Of a DNA stretch of 51,643 bases, positions 44,817-51,643 are shown piece after piece. A program made the position numbers and the translations under genes. Position 1 is the first letter of the stretch. Every line of letters starts with the position of its first letter. A model generated the notes under the pieces. That model searched no databases. It was not told where the DNA came from and saw only the letters and a program-made list of their open reading frames with translations. Source of the DNA: Clostridiales bacterium (lineage in GTDB: Bacteria; Bacillota; Clostridia; Lachnospirales; Cellulosilyticaceae); assembly GCA_019418225.1 (NCBI GenBank), contig DYCF01000032.1, positions 1-51,643 on the forward strand, written 5' to 3'.

Positions 44817-46154
44817 ATGATAAAAATAGATGTTAGTAAGTTTGAATGGAGCGAGATTTATAAAATTTATGGTTTAGAAGATGATGATGGAATAATAAAA
44901 ACAGTATATGACAATATAAATAAATATATGAATGAGAATAAAGATAGTATAAAAAGTGAAAATAATAGGCTTGTAAAATTTTATGATAAGGTATTTGTGA
45001 GCAAAGGAAAGGTTGATATTAATAAGATTAAAAGATGTTTATTAGGTGAAAAAATAAAGAGTGGTTATGAAGAGCAAGGAATAGTAGAAAACAGAAGGTT
45101 GTTAAATTATTATATTGATGAATTTGAAAAAATAGAAAAGGAAGTACTTATAGGATCATATGGATATTGCATAAGAAAATTTTTAGGCTGTGAGAAGATT
45201 TTAGTAAAGAAAACAAATAGAATTAATACATGGAAACAAGCTTATAAAAATAATTTAGCAAAGCAGGGAGAGAAGAAAAAAGATATAGACGAAGAAGTTG
45301 AACTAATTAAAGAACAATGCAATGTCTTTCTTGATGATTTAGAAAGATGGTATGAAGAGCAAGGCTATGAACAAGATGGTGATAAACATGAAATTAAACA
45401 AAGATTTTTGAATGAGAAGTACTCAGAAGAATATAAGGATTATAAGGAATGGCTAAAGGGGATGAATGATATAGAAGAACATTTTTCATATGAAAAGTTG
45501 TTGAAAGATATAAAGAGGCATAGGATTATGGCAGCAATGAAAGTTCGTGTATGCCCCTATTGTAATAGACAGTATATAGATAATTATACCGATGAAAGAG
45601 GGAATGCAAAGACTACAGCTGATTTAGACCATTTTTATCCTAAAAGCAAATATCCATACTTGGCGTTATCTTTATTTAACTTCATTCCGAGTTGTCAAAT
45701 TTGTAACTCAAGATTTAAACTGGATAAAAATAGTCATCAAAATCCACATTTATATCCTTATCAAGAGGGGTTTAATGATGAAGCAAAATTTACAATTAGG
45801 ATTAAGTCAGTAGACCAATTGATTAATGGAAAAAATGAACTTAGTTTAGATATAAATACGAAAAATATAGGTGAACATAATCCAATTCAACAATCTATAG
45901 ATGTATTTAGATTAAAACAAATATATCAAACACATACAGACTATGTAAGTGAAATTATTGATAAAGCAATTTATTATAATAAAATGCAAATAGAAGAATA
46001 CATAAAAGGTTATAATGGACTTTTTTCATCTGAGGAAGAATTAATGGAAATTATTTTTGGAAAATATATTGTAGCAGGTAATTATTCAGAACAACCATTA
46101 TCTAAATTAGCACATGATATTTTAGAAGAGTTAGGCATTAGATTTAATAGATAA
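44817..46154 (+). CDS. PtuB-like HNH endonuclease
   Basis: A 445-residue protein. The N-terminal 230 residues are charged helices. A zinc-bound HNH domain follows: CPYC (246-249), DLDHFYPKSKYP (269-280, with Asp271-His272 catalytic) and CQIC (293-296) followed by Asn. The layout matches the HNH nucleases coupled to PtuA ATPases in Septu and in Ptu-type retron effectors. At 445 residues it is longer than classic PtuB. The start is one base after the ATPase stop, so translation is coupled. The predicted role is nucleic-acid cleavage on infection, restrained by the ATPase. Confidence 0.8.
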   Translation: MIKIDVSKFEWSEIYKIYGLEDDDGIIKTVYDNINKYMNENKDSIKSENNRLVKFYDKVFVSKGKVDINKIKRCLLGEKIKSGYEEQGIVENRRLLNYYIDEFEKIEKEVLIGSYGYCIRKFLGCEKILVKKTNRINTWKQAYKNNLAKQGEKKKDIDEEVELIKEQCNVFLDDLERWYEEQGYEQDGDKHEIKQRFLNEKYSEEYKDYKEWLKGMNDIEEHFSYEKLLKDIKRHRIMAAMKVRVCPYCNRQYIDNYTDERGNAKTTADLDHFYPKSKYPYLALSLFNFIPSCQICNSRFKLDKNSHQNPHLYPYQEGFNDEAKFTIRIKSVDQLINGKNELSLDINTKNIGEHNPIQQSIDVFRLKQIYQTHTDYVSEIIDKAIYYNKMQIEEYIKGYNGLFSSEEELMEIIFGKYIVAGNYSEQPLSKLAHDILEELGIRFNR

Positions 46155-46194
46155 ATAATAAAAATACTTAAGACAGAGCTATGGGGGCGATAGA

Positions 46195-49100
46195 ATGAGT
46201 CGAATAAATGCAATAGAAAATGCTATTCTAGAGTTAGATGGAGGGAAATATCAAAAGCTAATGGATGCATATTTAGTAAAAAAATATAAATATGAAAATA
46301 TCCAAGCATTAGGGGTACAAACAGGAACGGATAAAGTAACGAAAGGAACTCCTGATTCATATGTAAAACTAGATAATGGTAAGTATGTATTAATAATGTA
46401 TGGTTCCGTTACAGCAGTTCCTTTTAATAAACTAAGGGATGATATTTTATCTTGTTTTAATGAAGATAAATTGAAGTTAGAGAATGAAAAAATTGAAAAG
46501 ATAATATGTGCATATACATCTACTAATATTCATATTGAACAAAGTGAAGCATTAGAACATTTGGTAGAGGGTGTATCAATAGAATTAATTAGCTTAAGTA
46601 CGGTGGCAAATGATCTATTAGTAAATTATCCATTTATAGCAGCAGAGTTTTTAAATATTCCTATTGATACACAACAGTTATTTGCTATTGATGATTTTAT
46701 AAAACGATATGATAAGAATGGAATGAATGCACCACTAGATATTAAGTTAATAGGAAGAGAAGAAGAGAAGAAAAGCTTAAAGCAATATATAGCTGAATCT
46801 AAGGTGACGTTAGTAACGGGGGCATCAGGTGTAGGAAAAACAAGATTGGTACTTGAGGTATGTAGAGAGTATCAAAACGAATTAAATTATAATGTGATTT
46901 GTGTAAAGAATAATGGAGGATTATTATATAACGATTTGCACTATTATATATCGGATAAAGGGAAATACCTTCTATTTATAGATGATGCAAATCAAACGAC
47001 CTGTATGGAAGCTATTATGGATTTAGTCTTGAATCCACCAGTAGGAATTGAATTAAAAATAGTAATGACTGTAAGGGACTATGCTAAAGATAGAGTTAGA
47101 AAACTTGTTTGTGAAGTATTATTACCTAAAGAGCTAAATATATCAATATTATCTAAAGAAGAGATAAATAGCATTCTAAAAAATAATTTAGAAATAAAAA
47201 ATGAGTACTATTTAGAACAGATTAATAAAATTGCCAAAGGAAATGCTAGATTAGCTATTTTAGCAGGAAGGAATGCAAAGGATAGAGGATATATAGCGAT
47301 ACATAATGCATTAGATATATTTAAAAATTATTATGGTGGGATTATAGAAAAAATACAATTAGATGATAAACAAATTATATCGATGTTTATCATAGCATTG
47401 TTTAATGTTATAGATTTAAAAACAAATGATATGGCAATAAAGATATTAGAGAAAACTGGTATTAGGAGAGACGATTTTTTTAAGATATGTCATGAGTTAA
47501 ATGAGTTAGAAATTGTTGATTTATATGAAGATGAGATTGTAAAGATAAGTGATCAAAGCTTAAGTAATTATATATTAGAGTATAGCCTTATCGAAAAAAG
47601 ATATATAACTATAGTTGAATTATTACAGGTTATGTTCCCTAAATTTAAGAATAAGATAGTTTATGCATTTAATACAATTATTAGGATATTTAATAATGAA
47701 AGCATGATAAGTTATATTAAAAGTCAAGTAAATGAGGCTTGGGATAAGGCATCTAAAGATTTTGATATAGAATTTATTAGATGTTTTGCATTATTTAATG
47801 AAGAAAAGGCATTGGGTATTATTAGTAGTAAAATAAAAGACATGTCCATAGTAGAATTAGATTTAAGAACTTTTGATTTTGAAGCTAAGAGGAATAGGAA
47901 TGGTATTAAGGAAGAATTAGTAGATATATTAGTAGCATTTAAGGAATCTGAGTATTTTAGTGATGTGATTGAATTAATGATAAAGATGTTTAACAAGAGA
48001 CCAGATTTGGTCATGGATTTTTATTTTGCATTTTCAGATAGATTATCATTTGATAGTTACTCAGCAGTATCTAATTATACTAAGGAATTTCAGATGGTAG
48101 AGAAGTTATGGAGTGCGGCAGAGAATGGAAGTAATATCAACTGTACTTTACTTTTACTACATGTATTATTTGAAATGATGCATGATCAATATAATAGGAC
48201 TGAGGCAGGAGAAAGTAAGCATAGTATTTGTATGAAGACTATACCATTAAGTTTTAACGAAGGATTACAGAAGTTAAGAAGGTTAATTTGGAAAATAATA
48301 TCTTGTTTATATGAAAATGAAAATTATCAAGAACTTATTGAGAAAAAGATAGTATTATATCATATATATAATAAAAATAAAGAAGCAAAGAAGATAATGT
48401 TATTTGATTTAGAGCAATTTGATAAATATTTTCTTTCTAGATGGAATCCAGCTACATTTGAACAATGTGATATAATTAGAAAATTACGCGATAAAGCAAG
48501 AAGACTTGGTATAGAATGTGATGAAAGATATAGTAGTTATAATGAAGAATATACGATATATTATACATTAATTAAAGAAGAGAGGAATCAAAAAGGACTA
48601 AAAGAAAGCGGACAGGATCAAGAAGAAAATGTTAAAAAGCTAATTAGTAAATATACTGAACAAGAGTTTCAAAAGCTATTTCAGATTTTGATGAAGCTAG
48701 ATGGTGGAAAAGAAAATAGATGGAAATTACAAAATGCCATAGGTATTATATTTAAAGAACTAAGATTAGAGCCTAATAAATTTATTGATATAGTAAATAT
48801 CTATCTTGAAGAAGGAGCACCATATGGTGATTTATATTCCACAGATATAATAGAGGGGTTATTTGAAAATATAGGTATAGAGGCAACTTGGAAATTGTTA
48901 AATTTATACAAGCATAAATATCAAAGTAATTGGAAGTGTATATTTTTTAGTGATATTCCAGAGACAGAAATAAATAAGAAGTATTCAAAGGAGCTTATTA
49001 ATTTCATTAATACTGAATTAGATAAGGACAACCCTGTTATTCCATTATTATATTATTTAGGGAAATATAACAAGGTTATGCCTAATATAGCAATTGAGAT

Positions 49101-49905
49101 AGGAAAATTAATATTAGCAAAGGCTAATGATAAAAATTATCTGATTGGAAGCTTTTTGCTGAGAGGAGCTGAGTCTAAAAAAGAAGAAAGAATATATAGT
49201 TTGTTTAGTAATGACATTAGTATTTTAGAGAAATTATATTTACAAGCAATGGGCGAAGGATTTGACTATGAAGGAAAATTGTTAATTAAACTTATAGAAT
49301 CTAATATGGATTTTTATAGACAAGTTCTGTTAGAGCTATTTGAAAATAATAAATATAGTACATATGAAATAAATATACTTGATTTGATATGGGGAATGGA
49401 AAATTATAATGAGTTTATAGAAATAGCATATTCTATAGCAGAGCGAGCAGATGATGGCTTTATAATAGGAGAAAGTGAATTAATAAAGTTATTTATTAGT
49501 AGAGATAACGAGTCGTTGACTATAAGAGAAAGAAAACTAGAATGGGTAAAGGATTATATAAATAGATTTTATAATGATATAAAGAAAATAAGAAGTATAT
49601 TTGTTGTAATAGCTAAATTAGGATATGAGGAACGGATAAAGTATATTTCTTTATTTTTAGAATTAAATAATAATATAGAGGATTTTAAGGCTATACAGCT
49701 TGAACCATATTCATGGTCATGCAGTGGAAGTGAAATTCCATTAATAGAAAGAAGAATTGAGTTTTTACAGAGGTTATTAGATAGCATTTCTGGAGTGGAT
49801 TTTTTTGAACATAGGGCATATATAAGAGAAAAAATAGATACTATAGAGAAATATAAACAAAGGGTATTAAGAGAAGAATATATAAGAAATGCAGATTTAG
49901 CATAG
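46195..49905 (+). CDS. STAND-type NTPase with nuclease-like N-terminus
   Basis: A 1236-residue protein. Residues 1-165 look like a restriction-endonuclease-like fold (GTPDSYVKLDNGKYVLIMYG at 51-70). The NTPase follows with Walker A GASGVGKT (209-216), Walker B YLLFIDDAN (258-266) and a sensor Arg in VMTVRDYA. About 850 residues of helical repeats then form the likely sensor. This is the STAND plan of Avs-like antiviral sensors: effector, NTPase, repeat sensor. The expected Glu-x-Lys of the nuclease strand is not visible (IMYGS), so the effector may be inactive or divergent. GGGGGCG is the ribosome binding site, 40 bp after the HNH gene on the same strand, so a three-gene operon is likely. Confidence 0.75.
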   Translation: MSRINAIENAILELDGGKYQKLMDAYLVKKYKYENIQALGVQTGTDKVTKGTPDSYVKLDNGKYVLIMYGSVTAVPFNKLRDDILSCFNEDKLKLENEKIEKIICAYTSTNIHIEQSEALEHLVEGVSIELISLSTVANDLLVNYPFIAAEFLNIPIDTQQLFAIDDFIKRYDKNGMNAPLDIKLIGREEEKKSLKQYIAESKVTLVTGASGVGKTRLVLEVCREYQNELNYNVICVKNNGGLLYNDLHYYISDKGKYLLFIDDANQTTCMEAIMDLVLNPPVGIELKIVMTVRDYAKDRVRKLVCEVLLPKELNISILSKEEINSILKNNLEIKNEYYLEQINKIAKGNARLAILAGRNAKDRGYIAIHNALDIFKNYYGGIIEKIQLDDKQIISMFIIALFNVIDLKTNDMAIKILEKTGIRRDDFFKICHELNELEIVDLYEDEIVKISDQSLSNYILEYSLIEKRYITIVELLQVMFPKFKNKIVYAFNTIIRIFNNESMISYIKSQVNEAWDKASKDFDIEFIRCFALFNEEKALGIISSKIKDMSIVELDLRTFDFEAKRNRNGIKEELVDILVAFKESEYFSDVIELMIKMFNKRPDLVMDFYFAFSDRLSFDSYSAVSNYTKEFQMVEKLWSAAENGSNINCTLLLLHVLFEMMHDQYNRTEAGESKHSICMKTIPLSFNEGLQKLRRLIWKIISCLYENENYQELIEKKIVLYHIYNKNKEAKKIMLFDLEQFDKYFLSRWNPATFEQCDIIRKLRDKARRLGIECDERYSSYNEEYTIYYTLIKEERNQKGLKESGQDQEENVKKLISKYTEQEFQKLFQILMKLDGGKENRWKLQNAIGIIFKELRLEPNKFIDIVNIYLEEGAPYGDLYSTDIIEGLFENIGIEATWKLLNLYKHKYQSNWKCIFFSDIPETEINKKYSKELINFINTELDKDNPVIPLLYYLGKYNKVMPNIAIEIGKLILAKANDKNYLIGSFLLRGAESKKEERIYSLFSNDISILEKLYLQAMGEGFDYEGKLLIKLIESNMDFYRQVLLELFENNKYSTYEINILDLIWGMENYNEFIEIAYSIAERADDGFIIGESELIKLFISRDNESLTIRERKLEWVKDYINRFYNDIKKIRSIFVVIAKLGYEERIKYISLFLELNNNIEDFKAIQLEPYSWSCSGSEIPLIERRIEFLQRLLDSISGVDFFEHRAYIREKIDTIEKYKQRVLREEYIRNADLA

Positions 49906-50158
49906 GAATTAGTTTATTCATATATTTATAGTAAATATAAGTAGGGAGTTAGATAAATATGTAAGGTAACAATATAATTGTAAATCTATTGTAAAAAGAT
50001 TTGCTTTAAAATTGCAATTCAATTGTAAAATAATCATCTTTATAGAGATAAATCAAAGGATATAATTGCAAATCTATTAGACATGTCCATAAGATATGAA
50101 CACGAAAAATCAAGGATTTAATAAACTTATAATTGCACACCTTTTTGTCGAATAACAG

Positions 50159-50249
50159 AAAGAGGTATGCAATTATAAGCGGGTTTTATGTTAATAAAAT
50201 GGGTTTAAATAGTAGGTAAGCTTACAATAGATATGCAATTATAAAACTA
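50159..50249 (+). repeat. Right copy of the 91-bp direct repeat
   Basis: Same orientation and length as 42693-42783, about 86% identical by eye, with TGCAATTATA boxes at 50168 and 50234, again 66 bp apart. It closes a unit of about 7.4 kb that contains only the three defence-like genes. Confidence 0.85.
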
Positions 50250-50295
50250 GGATAATAGTAAAGTGTGAACTTAGTTATTATCCTAGTTTTAGTTC
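50243..50295 (+). terminator. Hairpin downstream of the right repeat
   Basis: Perfect 15-bp stem AAAACTAGGATAATA / TATTATCCTAGTTTT with an 18-base loop. The sequence differs from the left hairpin, but position and stem perfection are kept. It may terminate transcription from both converging sides. Confidence 0.75.
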
Positions 50296-50411
50296 TTTTA
50301 AGGAATATATCTAGAACATTGAATTTGATATTGATATCGACTTTAATAATTTATAGGAATATGTACTTAAAATAATAATTATTACTATTGTTAATAAGAA
50401 TAATAGTTATT

Positions 50412-51590
50412 TTAAGCTTTTGTACCTGTCCCCATAATATCTTGACCAGTAATTTCTGTAGCAATTTCATCAATAAATTGATCCAATGCTAAGGTAATAA
50501 ATTCATGAAGTAACCAGTTTTCCTTAGATTTCATCAAATGTGCGAGTTGTTCTGGTTTATATCTAACTATTTCACTAATACGATGCATAGCAGCCATAGT
50601 AATCAACATACTATTCATTTTCACTATATCACTGGATATAAGTGTAGAACGTCTTAAATACCAAAGACGTTTGCTGGAACGAATATACTGAAATTCTTGT
50701 CTCAACTCTTTATTTAATTGTTTAAAATCACTAGAAAGGCTTTCTGTATTATTCCATCTTGCCCCCTTGACACTTTGAAGTATAAAATTTTCTTTATGAG
50801 ATACTCGAAATTCGGGGGAAATGCTAGATATATATGTAGGTGGAATTGCAACTGAATTTGAAGGAAAGTAGCTCTTATCTATATTAATTACTAGGTAGAT
50901 ATTTCCATCATTTCCTTTGTGATAGCATGGAGATTTAAAAGCTACAACTGGTATAAACAATTCTGGAATCTTAGCACTTCTTGGAGTGTTATATGTAGTA
51001 ATATAGGCTCTATGTATATAGGCTAAATTATATAATAGTTTTTTTAGTGTTATAGTATTAGTCTTTCCACTTGGCCAGATAGTATCAAAATTTTGTTCTA
51101 AATATTTTCCAAATAAGGGGAAAACGCCTTTATTTTTTCTTCCGACAGCAATTGTATTTAAATCAGTTCCTGGCAAATTAACGTTCTCAAATAATCCATG
51201 TCCTGCAAAATTTTCAACAAAATCTTCAATGTACTCACTTTTAAAGGATAAAAATGCTTTTGCTGCATTTAACATAGAATAATATGATAGTAATGGAACG
51301 GATTCAATCGGCAATGATTTTGTTGCGTAATAAAACGTCATTGCTTGCTTCCAATAAAATGTATAATGGTATTTTTTTTCACTTCCATACTTACTCTTTG
51401 ATGATGGATTGCGATATTTTAGAGCTTTTGTGTGACTAGAAAAATAAAATTCAATATAAGTAAAGACGTCATCAGTTAAAATTGTATTGCTTTGAAAATT
51501 TGAATCTGTATAACTCTTATACATACGTAATAATTTCCCTTTATATGAAACAGGGTTGTCTGAAATTTCGAATGTTGTTCTTTTAGGCAT
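50412..51590 (-). CDS. YaaC-like protein
   Basis: A 392-residue soluble protein resembling the YaaC family of Firmicutes. The early segment (YHYTFYWKQAMTFYYATKSL then VPLLSYYSMLNAAKAFLSF) and FAGHGLFENV match the family pattern of aromatic helices followed by a His-Gly motif. The biochemical role of the family is unknown. AGGAG lies upstream of ATG 51590 in the minus direction. It converges on the defence cassette but lies outside the 91-bp repeats, so it may be an older neighbour or a second accessory gene. Confidence 0.65.
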   Translation of the reverse strand: MPKRTTFEISDNPVSYKGKLLRMYKSYTDSNFQSNTILTDDVFTYIEFYFSSHTKALKYRNPSSKSKYGSEKKYHYTFYWKQAMTFYYATKSLPIESVPLLSYYSMLNAAKAFLSFKSEYIEDFVENFAGHGLFENVNLPGTDLNTIAVGRKNKGVFPLFGKYLEQNFDTIWPSGKTNTITLKKLLYNLAYIHRAYITTYNTPRSAKIPELFIPVVAFKSPCYHKGNDGNIYLVINIDKSYFPSNSVAIPPTYISSISPEFRVSHKENFILQSVKGARWNNTESLSSDFKQLNKELRQEFQYIRSSKRLWYLRRSTLISSDIVKMNSMLITMAAMHRISEIVRYKPEQLAHLMKSKENWLLHEFITLALDQFIDEIATEITGQDIMGTGTKA

Positions 51591-51643
51591 ATGTTTTCTC
51601 CTGTATTAATTTGTTTATTTTTAGAATATTATATATATTATAA

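Larger units (their letters stand above)
49906..50411. other. Intergenic region with TGCAATTATA boxes in both orientations
   Basis: There is no gene in these 506 bp. They hold TATAATTGCA-type boxes inverted at 49973 (degenerate), 50061 and 50128, direct boxes at 50168 and 50234, a repeated ATATAATTGYAAATCTATT (49972 and 50060), the right 91-bp direct repeat and a hairpin. The tail up to 50411 is A/T-rich with no further signal. Confidence 0.7.

Overview
The window comes from a low-GC, spore-forming Firmicute, most likely an anaerobic member of the Clostridia. The evidence is a SigH-type sporulation sigma factor, a SpoIID-domain protein, a V-type ATPase operon, a T-box-controlled cysE-cysS operon, strong AGGAGG ribosome binding sites and A/T-rich intergenic DNA. 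A Cellulosilyticum-like Lachnospirales genome would fit, but the lineage is inference. No rRNA, tRNA, CRISPR array or complete insertion sequence was found.

Layout. 1-3 kb: a membrane-anchored alpha/beta hydrolase and recJ on the minus strand. 3-5.5 kb: a two-gene chemoreceptor operon in which both genes carry an in-frame stop near the 5' end. 5.5-9.7 kb: a promoter and a cysteine T-box leader, then cysE-cysS-mrnC-rlmB. 9.7-21.3 kb: an accessory block that separates rlmB from sigH. It holds two large paralogous sortase-anchored surface proteins, an HD-GYP response regulator and a PadR/HAAS-DUF4097 pair; the first surface protein is split by a one-base frameshift in a G-tract. 21.4-28.8 kb: sigH, a TetR regulator, two Cys-rich small proteins, thrC, a flavin reductase-like protein, a SEC-C protein, a membrane protein and a membrane-anchored MCP-like protein. 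29.1-37.9 kb: a complete nine-gene V-type ATPase operon (H-C-I-K-F-E-A-B-D). 37.9-42.7 kb: 6S RNA, an HD-domain protein, a metal exporter with its Fur-family regulator under paired palindromic operators, and a SpoIID-domain protein. 42.7-50.3 kb: a defence-like cassette with a PtuA-like ATPase, a PtuB-like HNH nuclease and a 1236-residue STAND-type NTPase. It lies between two 91-bp direct repeats, each followed by a hairpin. 50.4-51.6 kb: a YaaC-like protein converging on the cassette.

Two signals stand out. First, a roughly 105-bp interspersed element made of two adjacent hairpins occurs at four places, including a tandem array upstream of a surface protein gene and one copy inside the V-ATPase operon between the I and K (c-ring) subunits. 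Second, the Septu-like plus STAND cassette sits between direct repeats whose following hairpins differ in sequence but both keep perfect stems; this is the best candidate here for an undescribed immune unit. Single-base lesions in the MCP operon and a surface protein point to decay, phase variation or sequencing error, which the sequence alone cannot separate.
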